From the NCBI RefSeq assembly GCF_039536245.1, contig NZ_BAAAYN010000006.1, positions 248,001 to 312,000 on the forward strand: a stretch of DNA of 64,000 nt, given 5' to 3'. Below, one piece after another: positions 25,703 to 33,693 of this stretch. A program made the position numbers and the translations under genes. Within the stretch, counting starts at the first letter, position 1; each line of letters opens with the position of its first letter. The stretch is from Cryptosporangium minutisporangium (GTDB taxonomy: Bacteria > Actinomycetota > Actinomycetes > Mycobacteriales > Cryptosporangiaceae). The notes under the pieces are model-generated. The model saw nothing but the letters and a program-made list of their open reading frames with translations, searched no databases and was not told where the DNA came from.

Positions 25703-28147
25703 ATGCCACCTCGGATGATTCGTACCTCGTTCAACAGCGGCTGGGAGACCCGGCCGAAGAGCAACCCGTTCGCCGAGCTGGGCGGACGCACCGCGGCCTG
25801 GCGGCCGGTGACACTGCCGCACGACGCGATGCTGGAACAGGATCGCGACGGCAGTGACCCCGAGCGCGGGGCGACCGCCTACTTCCCGGGCGGGGTGTTC
25901 GAGTACCGCAAGACGTTTTCGGTCCCGGAAGCCGACCGCGGCAAGCGGGTGCTCGTCGAGTTCGAGGGCGTCTACCGCTCGGCGATGGTGTACGTCAACG
26001 GCGCCTACGCCGGACAGCGTCCGTACGGGTACTCGCAGTTCGTTCTCGACGTCGGCCAGTTCCTGCGTTACGGGCAGGAGAACGAGATTCGGGTCGAGGC
26101 GCGCGCCGGACAGGACTCGCGCTGGTACTCGGGGATCGGTATCTACCGCGACGCCTGGCTGGTCGTCGGCGATCCGGTCCACATCGCCCTGGACGGCGTC
26201 CGCGTCACCACCCCGGACATCGACGCCGACGCGGCCGTCGTCGAGGTGGCGGTGGTCGTGGAGAACGACACCCGAGAGCTGCGCACGGTCACGCTCTCGG
26301 TTGACCTGTCCGGGCCGGACGGGCGCTCGGTCGCGTCGGGCACGACGCCGGTCACGGTCGGCCCCGGCGGTTCGGCGGTCGCCCGGCACCGGCTCCTCGT
26401 CCACCGGCCGGCGCTCTGGAGCCCGGAGTCGCCGACGCTCCACACCTGCCTCACCACGCTGGACGGTGGGGACGCGCAGACGACGACGTTCGGGATCCGG
26501 TCGCTGCAGCTGGACCCCGAGCGAGGGCTGCGGATCAACGGTCAGCCCGTGAAGCTGCGGGGTGCCTGCGTGCACCACGACAACGGGGTGCTGGGCGCGG
26601 CGACGATCGGCCGGGCCGAGGAGCGTCGGGTGCAGATCCTCCGGGCGGCCGGGTTCAACGCGGTCCGCAGCTCCCACCATCCGCTGAGCCGGGCGATGCT
26701 CGAAGCCTGTGACCGGTTCGGGATGCTGGTGATGGACGAGACGTTCGACATGTGGACGTCGAACAAGAACCCGTACGACTACGCGCTGGACTTCCCGGAG
26801 TGGTGGGAGCGCGACGTCGAGGCGATGGTGGCCAAGGACTACAACCACCCCAGCGTCATCCTGTACTCGATCGGCAACGAGATCCCGGAGAACGGATCCC
26901 CGACCGGGGCGCTGCTCGGTCGGCAGATCGCGGAGAAGGTCCGCGCGCTGGACCCGACGCGGTACGTCACGAACGGCGTCAACGGCATGCTCGCGGTGAT
27001 GGACGAGGTCCGGGCCATGATGCAGAGCGGGGCGGAGAACACCGACAGCGCCGGGGGCGGCATCAACACGATGATGACGCAGCTCGGCGACATCATGAAC
27101 ATGCTCGGCGGCTCCGACCTCGTCACGTCCAAGACCGCGGAGGCGTTCGGCGTGCTCGACGTCGCCGGAATGAACTACATGGACGGCCGCTACGCGTCCG
27201 ACCAGGAACTGTTCCCGAACCGGATCATCGTCGGCACCGAGACGTTCCCGACCCGGATCGACACCAACTGGCGCCTCGTGACCGATCACGCCCACGTGCT
27301 CGGCGACTTCACCTGGACCGGGTGGGACTACCTCGGTGAGGTCGGGATCGGCCGACCCCAGTACACGACGCCGGACGCCGTCGCGCCCGCCTCGCTGGCC
27401 GCCCCCTACCCGTGGCTCACCGCCGACGCCGGGGACATCGACATCACCGGCCACCGGCGTCCGGTGTCGTACTACCGGGAGATCGTGTTCGGCCTGCGCG
27501 CCGAGCCGTACCTCGCCGTCCAGCGTCCCGAGCACCACGGCACGACGTTCGCCGGTACGCCCTGGGCGTGGAGCGACAGCATCCCGTCGTGGACGTGGCC
27601 CGGCGCCGAGGGCAAGCCGGTCGTCGTCGAGGTCTACAGCGACGCCGAGCAGGTCGAGCTGCAGCTCAACGGCCGCTCGCTCGGCCGGGTACCGGTGGGG
27701 GAGAAGAACCGGTTCCGGGCCGAGTTCGAGACGACCTACGAGCCCGGTGACCTGGTCGCGGTCGCGTACCGCGGCGGGGAGGAGACCGGTCGTTGCGCGC
27801 TGTCCTCGGCGACCGGCGCGGTGGTACTCCGGGCCGCGGCCGACCGCGCGTCCGTCCGCGCGGACCACCGGGACCTCGCGTACGTCGACCTCACGCTCAC
27901 CGACGCGCACGGCACCCCGTACACCGGCGCCGACCGCACCGTGCGGATCACCGTGGACGGCCCGGCGGTGCTGCAGGGCCTGGGCAGCGCCGATCCGCGC
28001 GTCGAGCGCCCGTTCCGGTCGCCGGAGACGCGCACCTACGACGGTCGCGCGCTCGCGATCGTCCGTCCCACCGCACCGGGGGAGATCACGATCCGCGTCA
28101 GCGCCGAGGGCTGCGCCGACGTCGTCGTCCCGCTCGTCGCCGAGTGA
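25703..28147 (+). CDS. Glycoside hydrolase family 2 (beta-galactosidase-type)
   Basis: An 814-residue enzyme with the GH2 order. The sugar-binding jelly roll is at about 1-165 (FNSGWETRP, TLPHDAMLEQ, PGGVFEYRKTF), an Ig-like domain at about 175-265, and the TIM barrel from about 270. The acid/base is Glu393 in SIGNEIPE and the nucleophile Glu513 in GTETFP. C-terminal Ig-like/DUF4982-like domains follow. There is no signal peptide, so it acts on imported oligosaccharides. The linkage cleaved is not certain; beta-galactosidase is the nearest label. Two LacI-type operators precede it. An ATG at 25715 is an alternative start. Confidence 0.88.
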   Translation: MPPRMIRTSFNSGWETRPKSNPFAELGGRTAAWRPVTLPHDAMLEQDRDGSDPERGATAYFPGGVFEYRKTFSVPEADRGKRVLVEFEGVYRSAMVYVNGAYAGQRPYGYSQFVLDVGQFLRYGQENEIRVEARAGQDSRWYSGIGIYRDAWLVVGDPVHIALDGVRVTTPDIDADAAVVEVAVVVENDTRELRTVTLSVDLSGPDGRSVASGTTPVTVGPGGSAVARHRLLVHRPALWSPESPTLHTCLTTLDGGDAQTTTFGIRSLQLDPERGLRINGQPVKLRGACVHHDNGVLGAATIGRAEERRVQILRAAGFNAVRSSHHPLSRAMLEACDRFGMLVMDETFDMWTSNKNPYDYALDFPEWWERDVEAMVAKDYNHPSVILYSIGNEIPENGSPTGALLGRQIAEKVRALDPTRYVTNGVNGMLAVMDEVRAMMQSGAENTDSAGGGINTMMTQLGDIMNMLGGSDLVTSKTAEAFGVLDVAGMNYMDGRYASDQELFPNRIIVGTETFPTRIDTNWRLVTDHAHVLGDFTWTGWDYLGEVGIGRPQYTTPDAVAPASLAAPYPWLTADAGDIDITGHRRPVSYYREIVFGLRAEPYLAVQRPEHHGTTFAGTPWAWSDSIPSWTWPGAEGKPVVVEVYSDAEQVELQLNGRSLGRVPVGEKNRFRAEFETTYEPGDLVAVAYRGGEETGRCALSSATGAVVLRAAADRASVRADHRDLAYVDLTLTDAHGTPYTGADRTVRITVDGPAVLQGLGSADPRVERPFRSPETRTYDGRALAIVRPTAPGEITIRVSAEGCADVVVPLVAE

Positions 28148-28230
28148 CCGCGAGGGCCGCCTCACCCGTCCGGCAGGATCGGGGGAACGCGCGCTGCGGA
28201 CGCCGGGCGGCGCACGACGAGAGGTGAGGG

Positions 28231-29010
28231 ATGTCGTACCGACACGTGGTCGCGCTGGGCAGTTCGTTCGCGGCGGGGCCGGGGATCCCGCCGGTCGTCG
28301 ACGCGGCGGCGGGCCGCTCCGGGAACAACTACGCCCACCTCCTCGCGGAGGCGCTCGGTGCGCGGCTCACGGATCTCACGGTCTCCGGTGCCACGACCGC
28401 GACGATCCTCGACCAGCCGCAGCGTGCTTACCGGACGACGTTCCCGCCGCAGCTCTCCGGTGTCCCGGACGACGCCGACCTGGTGACGGTCACCGCCGGC
28501 GGTAACGACCTGCAGTACCTCGGGACGATGCTCCGGCTGGCGTGGGCGAACACGCTGCGGGGCCGGTGGTGGACGCGTCCGCTCGGGAACGTGCTGGGGC
28601 GGCGTCCGGTGCCGGTGCTCGACCCGGACCTGGCCGTCGACGGGCTGCGCCGGGTGGTGGAGGCGGTCCGCACCCGGGCACCGGGCGCCCGGGTCGTCCT
28701 GGTGGACTACCTCACGGTGCTGGAGGAGAAGACGCCGCTCGGATCGGACGCGCCGTTCAGCGACGCCGAGCGCAAAGCCCTGCGTGCGCTGGGCCGCCGC
28801 GTGGACGGCGCGTTCGCGGTCGCGGCCCAGGCCACCGGCGCGGACCTCGTCAAAGCGTCCGTGCTCAGCGCCGGGCACGGGGTGGGGTCGCCGGAGCCCT
28901 GGGTCAACGGCTTCGTCGCGGGCCGGCGGGGCGCGACGTCGTCCTTCCATCCGAACGCCGCCGGAATGCGGGCGATCGCCGACGAACTGCTCAGGTTCGT
29001 CGGGCCGTGA
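28231..29010 (+). CDS. SGNH/GDSL-family hydrolase
   Basis: A 259-residue esterase-like protein. Block I ALGSSFAAGPG carries the probable nucleophile Ser12. The glycine block is in the TVSGATTATIL region, block III is TAGGNDLQYL, and block V is SSFHPNAAGMRAIA with the catalytic Asp/His pair region. It has no signal peptide. The ATG at 28231 follows GAGAGGTGAGGG. Its start lies 83 bases after the GH2 stop, so co-transcription is possible and it might deacetylate the same glycans; that is inference. Confidence 0.85.
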   Translation: MSYRHVVALGSSFAAGPGIPPVVDAAAGRSGNNYAHLLAEALGARLTDLTVSGATTATILDQPQRAYRTTFPPQLSGVPDDADLVTVTAGGNDLQYLGTMLRLAWANTLRGRWWTRPLGNVLGRRPVPVLDPDLAVDGLRRVVEAVRTRAPGARVVLVDYLTVLEEKTPLGSDAPFSDAERKALRALGRRVDGAFAVAAQATGADLVKASVLSAGHGVGSPEPWVNGFVAGRRGATSSFHPNAAGMRAIADELLRFVGP

Positions 29011-29070
29011 CCGATGGCGAGGTGAGGTCCGCCGTCGACAGGCGCGGACCACATCTGTGCTGGGGGAGCA

Positions 29071-30669
29071 ATGGGCGCTGGGTTGGCGAATCTACGGGTG
29101 GGCACGAAGATCGTCCTCACGGTGACCGTGGTCGCGGTCGTCATGCTGATCATCGGCGGGCTGGCGTGGACGCGGCTGGGGAGCCTCGACGACCGCATCC
29201 AGCACATCAAGAACAGCAACATCTCCAGGCTGAACAACCTGGTCGAGGTCCGGGGCGGGCTCTCGGACTCCTACCGCGGGTTGTTCGTTCACCGGGTCAG
29301 TCCCGCCGCCGCCCAGCCGGGCGCGGAGACCCAAGCGAAGGCCGGTCAAGCGGCGGTGGACGAGGCGTGGTCCGCGTACATGGCCACACCCGACCCGTCT
29401 TCGGTGTGGAAGACCCGGACGCAGACGTTCAGCGAGTCGTGGACGCAGTACAAGGCGCTGGTCAACCTGTTGATCTTCCAGGACCAGCCGCCGGCCGACG
29501 TCACCGTGCCCACCGGGATCCAGGCGCAGAGCGCGGCCTGGACCGCTGCCGAGGAGACGATGAACGCGGCGCTGGACCAGCTCACCGAGTTGGAGCGCAC
29601 CCAGGCGTCGGACGCGGGTAGCTCGGCGCACACCGAGGCCAACGGCGCGAAGACGCTGATCGGTGTGCTGATCGTGCTCGGCCTGGTGGTCGCGCTCGCC
29701 GTCGCCTTCGCGGTCGGCCGCAGCGTCGCCCGGCGGCTCTCCGGCGTCCAGCAGGTCCTGGACGCGGTCGCCGACGGTGACCTCACCCGGCACGCCGACG
29801 AGACCGGCACGGACGAGGTCGGGACGATGGCCCGAGCGGTGAACCGCGCGACCGCGTCGATCCGCTCCACGGTGACCGCGCTGGCCGACTCCGCCCGCGC
29901 GCTGGCCGACAGCTCCCAGCAGCTCTCCGGCTCGGCGGAGGCGATCGCGTCCAACGCCGAGGAGACCTCCGCCCAGACCGGCGTGCTGACCGCCGCGTCC
30001 GAAGAGGTCTCCCGGAACGTGCAGACGGCCGCGGCCGGCACGGACGAGATGGGGTCGGCGATCCGGGAGATCTCCCAGTCGGCCAACGACGCCGCCGGGG
30101 TCGCCTCGCGGGCGGTCACCGCCGCGGCCGCGACCAACGCCACGGTCGCCAAGCTCGGCGAGTCCTCCGCCGAGATCGGCAACGTCGTCAAGGTCATCAC
30201 GTCGATCGCCGAGCAGACGAACCTGCTGGCGCTGAACGCGACGATCGAGGCGGCGCGCGCCGGCGAAGCGGGCAAGGGCTTCGCCGTCGTCGCCAACGAG
30301 GTCAAAGACCTGGCACAGGAGACCGCGGCGGCGACCGAGAACATCTCCAAGCGCGTCGAGGCGATCCAGGCCGACACCGACTCCGCCGTCGCGGCGATCG
30401 AACAGATCTCCGGGATCATCGCCCAGATCAACGACTACCAGATGACGATCGCCAGCGCCGTCGAGGAGCAGACGGCCACCACGCAGGAGATGAGCCGGAG
30501 CATCGCCGAGGCGTCCACCGGAGCCGTCAGCATCGCCGACAACATCGGTGGGGTCGCGGCCGCGGCCCGGACCACCAGCATCACGGTCGCGGACACCCGG
30601 CGCTCCGCGGAGGAGCTCGCCCGGATGTCCCACGACCTCCAGGGCATCGTCGCTCGGTTCCGCGTGTGA
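29071..30669 (+). CDS. Methyl-accepting chemotaxis protein
   Basis: A 532-residue chemoreceptor. There is a short cytoplasmic start, TM1 at about 12-32, and an extracytoplasmic four-helix-bundle sensor to about 190. TM2 is at about 192-214 and a HAMP domain at about 215-270. The signalling domain has the conserved hairpin tip [24 protein letters not shown] split around residues 385-408. No che or flagellar genes lie nearby, so it must use a remote pathway. The ligand is unknown. Confidence 0.93.
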   Translation: MGAGLANLRVGTKIVLTVTVVAVVMLIIGGLAWTRLGSLDDRIQHIKNSNISRLNNLVEVRGGLSDSYRGLFVHRVSPAAAQPGAETQAKAGQAAVDEAWSAYMATPDPSSVWKTRTQTFSESWTQYKALVNLLIFQDQPPADVTVPTGIQAQSAAWTAAEETMNAALDQLTELERTQASDAGSSAHTEANGAKTLIGVLIVLGLVVALAVAFAVGRSVARRLSGVQQVLDAVADGDLTRHADETGTDEVGTMARAVNRATASIRSTVTALADSARALADSSQQLSGSAEAIASNAEETSAQTGVLTAASEEVSRNVQTAAAGTDEMGSAIREISQSANDAAGVASRAVTAAAATNATVAKLGESSAEIGNVVKVITSIAEQTNLLALNATIEAARAGEAGKGFAVVANEVKDLAQETAAATENISKRVEAIQADTDSAVAAIEQISGIIAQINDYQMTIASAVEEQTATTQEMSRSIAEASTGAVSIADNIGGVAAAARTTSITVADTRRSAEELARMSHDLQGIVARFRV

Positions 30670-30679
30670 GCGAACGAGG

Positions 30680-32449
30680 TCAGCGCGCGCCGCGGAGCAG
30701 GCGTCCGGGGCGGGCGCCCGTGTCCGCACCGTCCCGGCGGGTCAGCACCCCGTTGACCATCGTGGCGACGTAACCCGACGCAGCCTGGATCAGCCGCCGA
30801 CCGCCGGCCGGCAGGTCGTAGGCCATCTGCGGCATCTGCAGGGTCAGCCGCTCCAGGTCGATCACGTTGACGTCGGCCCGCTTGCCCGGCGCGAGCACAC
30901 CGCGGTCACCGAGCCCGAACAACGCCGCGGTGTCCGCGGTCTGCTTCTTGACGACGTACTCGAGTGGCAGCCGCTGGCCGCGGGTGCGGTCGCGGGTCCA
31001 GTGCGTCAGCAGGAACGTCGGGTAGGACGCGTCGCAGATCAGCCCGCAGTGGGCGCCGCCGTCGGAGAGCCCGGAGACGCCGGCCGGGTGGGTCAGCATC
31101 TCGTAGATCGCGTCGTGATTGCTGTGCGAGTAGTTGAAGAACGGGAAGAACAACATCGACGTCGCGGGCTCTCCGTCGACGCTCTCCAGCATCAGGTCGT
31201 AGAGGGCCTCGAGACCGCCGACACCGCGCTGCTCCGCGATCGCCGCCACGGTGCGCTCCGCGGTCGGTTCGTAGTCGGGCGGGTTGCCCAGCCGATAGAT
31301 CCGGCTGAGTGAGCCCTGCACCAGGTCCTTCATCCCGTCGAACTGTTTCGACGGGTCGAGGGGCAGGTCGTCCTCGGTGAGGATCGCGCGCCGCACGGCG
31401 GGTTCCGCCAGTTCGTGACCGCGCTCGGCCGGCGAGAGGTGCGCGAGGCCGCGGAACGTCGGGCGGTGGGTGAAAGCGTGGTGTCCGGCGAACCCGATCA
31501 GCATTCCGAACGGGCGCGCCGCGATCTGGGGGTAGAGCGCGGCGCCCGCCTCGAACGCCGCCGCCGAGGCCTCCATCAGCTCGCGCCACTGGTCCGGGGC
31601 GGCGTCGACCTGCACCAAGGCGAAGGAGACCGGCCGATCGATCTCGGTGGCCAGCCGGCGCATCCAGTCCAGCTCCCGTAGCGGAGCGACGATGTCCTCG
31701 CCGGCGGCGCCGGTGGGAGCGAGCTCGAACACGGCCTGTCCGCCGCGGGCCATCGCTCGGCCGAGCCCGAACAGTTCGTCCTCGGCGGCGAACGTACCGG
31801 GCACCGGCTCGCCGTCCATCGCGCGGTGCGCGACCGTGCGCGACGTCGAGAATCCGAGCGCGCCGGCTTGGACCGCCTCCTCCACCAGGCGCCCCATCGC
31901 CGCGATCTCGTCCGGGGTCGCGGGCTCGTTGCGGGCGCCGCGCTCGCCCATCACGTACGCCCGGAGCGGGCCGTGGGCGATCTGCACGCCGAAGTCGACG
32001 GCCAGCTCCCGGTCGGCGAGCGTGTCGAGGTACTCGGGGAACGATTCCCAGCCCCAGGTCATGCCCTCGGTGAGCGCGGAGCCGGGGATGTCTTCGACAC
32101 CCTCCATCAGCGCGATCAGCCACTCTTCCCGACCGGGCCGGACGGGCGCGAAGCCGACTCCGCAGTTGCCCGACACGACGGTCGTGACGCCGTGGCAGCT
32201 CGACGGTTCGAGCGTCGCGTCCCAGGTGACCTGGCCGTCGTAGTGGGTGTGGATGTCGACGAAGCCGGGCGTCACCACCATCCCGGTGGCGTCGATCGTG
32301 GTGGCGGCTTCGGTCTCCAGCCCGGGGGAGTCACCCTCGACGCGCCGTACCTCGACGATGCGGCCGTCTTTGATCGCGAGGTCCGCGCGGAACGGTGCGG
32401 TGCCGGTCCCGTCCACCACCGTTCCGCCGACGATCGTCGAATCGAGCAT
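30680..32449 (-). CDS. N-acyl-D-amino-acid deacylase-type amidohydrolase
   Basis: A 589-residue amidohydrolase. The metal site begins with GFVDIHTHYDGQ, followed by GVTTVVSGNCG. GFSTSRT and a late SDGGAHCG are family blocks of D-aminoacylases and related enzymes. The C-terminal LGDRGVLAPGKRADVNVID strand closes the beta-sandwich. The ATG at 32449 follows GGGAGGAC. A good minus-strand promoter lies about 95 bases upstream. The exact substrate (N-acyl-D-amino acid or another amide) is not determined by sequence. Confidence 0.87.
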   Translation of the reverse strand: MLDSTIVGGTVVDGTGTAPFRADLAIKDGRIVEVRRVEGDSPGLETEAATTIDATGMVVTPGFVDIHTHYDGQVTWDATLEPSSCHGVTTVVSGNCGVGFAPVRPGREEWLIALMEGVEDIPGSALTEGMTWGWESFPEYLDTLADRELAVDFGVQIAHGPLRAYVMGERGARNEPATPDEIAAMGRLVEEAVQAGALGFSTSRTVAHRAMDGEPVPGTFAAEDELFGLGRAMARGGQAVFELAPTGAAGEDIVAPLRELDWMRRLATEIDRPVSFALVQVDAAPDQWRELMEASAAAFEAGAALYPQIAARPFGMLIGFAGHHAFTHRPTFRGLAHLSPAERGHELAEPAVRRAILTEDDLPLDPSKQFDGMKDLVQGSLSRIYRLGNPPDYEPTAERTVAAIAEQRGVGGLEALYDLMLESVDGEPATSMLFFPFFNYSHSNHDAIYEMLTHPAGVSGLSDGGAHCGLICDASYPTFLLTHWTRDRTRGQRLPLEYVVKKQTADTAALFGLGDRGVLAPGKRADVNVIDLERLTLQMPQMAYDLPAGGRRLIQAASGYVATMVNGVLTRRDGADTGARPGRLLRGAR

Positions 32450-32544
32450 GTCGTCCTCCCGGTTGCGTCGTTGAACTCCGGTGTGGCGAAGTGCCTCGCG
32501 GTGGGGCGAGCGCAGTGCCCGGCGTCGCCCGGCGCAGAGCGCCG

Positions 32545-32574
32545 ATTATGAAAGGCGATTCTAGTTCTTGTCAA
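32545..32574 (-). promoter_or_regulatory. Sigma70-type promoter for the amidohydrolase
   Basis: On the minus strand TTGACA (32574-32569) and CATAAT (32550-32545) are separated by 18 bases, a near-consensus vegetative promoter. The start site would be near 32538, leaving about 90 bases of leader before the ATG at 32449. Confidence 0.65.
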
Positions 32575-32622
32575 CGGGGCGGGTGTGTGCGCGCGACGGA
32601 GGCGGATAGCGGGAAATGGCTG

Positions 32623-32651
32623 TTGTTCAGCGTGTCGTCCGTCCGCATAAT
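32623..32651 (+). promoter_or_regulatory. Sigma70-type promoter for the small ORF at 32725
   Basis: TTGTTC (32623-32628) and CATAAT (32646-32651) are 17 bases apart on the plus strand. The start site would fall near 32658, about 65 bases before the small ORF. It is back to back with the amidohydrolase promoter. Confidence 0.6.
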
Positions 32652-32724
32652 TGAGTTGGCGGCGGAGAAATCTGCCCCTACGGTGAACACCAACGAAGCA
32701 CCGACACGGAATCCGGAGGCCGAC

Positions 32725-32853
32725 ATGTTGCGACACACCTCGCGCGCACCGCGGCGCTCCCTGCCGCGCGGCGAGGGTGCCTCATGCGTCGAGCGACCCT
32801 CCGACCAGGTCATTTTCGAGAACGATGCCCGCCGGGGACGGTGGCGACGCTAG
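32725..32853 (+). CDS. Small basic hypothetical protein (42 aa)
   Basis: The ATG follows GGAGG at 32715-32719 with good spacing. The 42-residue product is Arg-rich (starts MLRHTSRAPRRSL, ends RRGRWRR) with a central VIFEND segment. It has its own promoter and a factor-independent terminator 22 bases after the stop, so this is a complete transcription unit of about 250 bases directly ahead of the tRNA array. The alternative is a small noncoding RNA with the ORF as coincidence. No homologue is recognised. Confidence 0.5.
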   Translation: MLRHTSRAPRRSLPRGEGASCVERPSDQVIFENDARRGRWRR

Positions 32854-32874
32854 CGCGACCAGCGCCTCGCTTTC

Positions 32875-32907
32875 GCCGCCCTCCCAGTCGGGAAAGGGCG
32901 GCTTTTT
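32875..32907 (+). terminator. Intrinsic terminator with T-run
   Basis: GCCGCCCT (32875-32882) pairs perfectly with AGGGCGGC (32895-32902), followed by five T's. It is rare in this window for a hairpin to have a T-run. It ends the small plus-strand unit and insulates it from the tRNA array. Confidence 0.85.
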
Positions 32908-33016
32908 GTTTCCGCCAATTGCTTCTCTGTGCTGCCCGGACAATTCTTCGTCGTGTAGTGCCCCCGGGTATTCGGGGCGGTCGTGATCATTGAGAACTTC
33001 ACAGTGGATGGCACAT

Positions 33017-33092
33017 CTGGAGCGAGGGAGACGGCAACCCGTCCGCTTTGGAAGCGGAAGACCACCCGGTTCGACTCCGGGGCTCCAGACCA
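33017..33092 (+). tRNA. tRNA-Pro(TGG), first gene of the array
   Basis: Acceptor CTGGAGC/GCTCCAG is fully paired, the anticodon loop TTTGGAA gives UGG, and the T-arm is CCCGG-TTCGACT-CCGGG. C1:G72 and A73 are proline identity features. It is the only gene of the array with an encoded CCA (33090-33092). The D-stem is three base pairs (GGG/CCC). Confidence 0.88.
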
Positions 33093-33096
33093 TCCC

Positions 33097-33169
33097 GGGC
33101 TTGTGGCGCAGCAGGTAGCGCGCCGGTGTGGCACACCGGAGGTCGACGGTTCGAATCCGTCCAGGTCCA
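33097..33169 (+). tRNA. tRNA-Ala(GGC)
   Basis: Acceptor GGGCTTG/CAGGTCC pairs with a G3:U70 wobble, the alanine identity element. D-stem GCGC/GCGC, anticodon stem CCGGT/ACCGG with loop GTGGCAC (anticodon GGC), T-arm GACGG-TTCGAAT-CCGTC, A73. CCA is not encoded. It starts four bases after the tRNA-Pro CCA. Confidence 0.88.
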
Positions 33170-33201
33170 CGGCGGGAGCACTGTCATGGCTCCCGCACCC
33201 T

Positions 33202-33274
33202 GTTCCTGTAGCTCAGCGGAGAGAGCACCGGACTACGAATCCGGGGGTCGGCGGTTCGAATCCGTCCAGGGACA
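33202..33274 (+). tRNA. tRNA-Arg(ACG)
   Basis: Acceptor GTTCCTG/CAGGGAC, D-stem GCTC/GAGC, anticodon stem CCGGA/TCCGG with loop CTACGAA (anticodon ACG, presumably modified to inosine). T-arm GGCGG-TTCGAAT-CCGTC, A73, no CCA. The D-loop AGCGGAGA keeps A20, an arginine identity base. Confidence 0.87.
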
Positions 33275-33280
33275 CTTCTC

Positions 33281-33352
33281 GCCTTCCAAGCTCAGGTGGT
33301 AGAGCACGCGGTTGAAGCCCGCGAGGTGTCGGTTCGACTCCGGCGGAAGGCA
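33281..33352 (+). tRNA. tRNA-Phe(GAA)
   Basis: Perfect acceptor GCCTTCC/GGAAGGC, D-stem GCTC/GAGC, anticodon stem CGCGG/CCGCG with loop TTGAAGC (anticodon GAA). Short four-base variable loop, T-arm GTCGG-TTCGACT-CCGGC, A73, no CCA. It starts six bases after the tRNA-Arg. Confidence 0.87.
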
Positions 33353-33358
33353 CGACGC

Positions 33359-33432
33359 ACCCTGGTAGCCCAATCGGCAGAGGCGGCCCGCTCAAACCGG
33401 GTCCAGTGCGGGCTCGAATCCCGCCCGGGGTA
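33359..33432 (+). tRNA. tRNA with Leu anticodon CAA and a short variable loop
   Basis: Acceptor ACCCTGG/CCGGGGT (one T:G), D-stem GCC/GGC with loop CAATCGGCAGA, anticodon stem GCCCG/CGGGT with loop CTCAAAC (anticodon CAA, Leu UUG). T-arm GCGGG-CTCGAAT-CCCGC, A73, no CCA. Bacterial tRNA-Leu normally has a long class-II variable arm; here it is only five bases (CCAGT). It may be charged poorly, or by another synthetase. Confidence 0.8.
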
Positions 33433-33441
33433 CGCAGCAAG

Positions 33442-33515
33442 GTCGTCGTAGCTCAGTAGGTGAGAGCGCCGAGCTGATACCTCGGAGGCCGTAGGTTCAA
33501 TTCCTGCCGACGACA
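33442..33515 (+). tRNA. tRNA-Ile(GAT)
   Basis: Perfect acceptor GTCGTCG/CGACGAC, D-stem GCTC/GAGC, anticodon stem CCGAG/CTCGG with loop CTGATAC (anticodon GAT). T-arm GTAGG-TTCAATT-CCTGC with one T:G pair, A73, no CCA. Confidence 0.88.
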
Positions 33516-33554
33516 CGCAAGCAGGCTCGCCGCCCGTGTGCGCCCGCCAGTACC

Positions 33555-33627
33555 GCCCCCGTAGCTCAGCGGAGAGAGCGCCAGGTTCCGAACCTGGAGG
33601 TCGCTGGTTCGAATCCAGCCGAGGGCA
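33555..33627 (+). tRNA. tRNA-Arg(CCG), last gene of the array
   Basis: Acceptor GCCCCCG/CGAGGGC has one C-A mismatch at pair 5. D-stem GCTC/GAGC, anticodon stem CCAGG/CCTGG with loop TTCCGAA (anticodon CCG), T-arm GCTGG-TTCGAAT-CCAGC, A73, no CCA. A20 is kept. The acceptor mismatch could lower stability. The next gene starts 66 bases downstream. Confidence 0.85.
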
Positions 33628-33693
33628 CTCAGGAACCGACGGTCTCACGCGCGCCATCCACCGTGGAGTTCCCACCAGGGATAAGGTCGCTCG

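Noticed and set aside
25559-28165. 868-codon open frame antisense to the GH2 gene
   Set aside because: Low-complexity Arg/Gly/Val/Asp composition and no domains. The GH2 protein with both catalytic glutamates is the real product.
32908-33016. Possible promoter or extra tRNA before the array
   Set aside because: Only weak hexamers (for example TTGAGA with a poor -10 overlapping the first tRNA) and no cloverleaf were found. The array's promoter remains unassigned.
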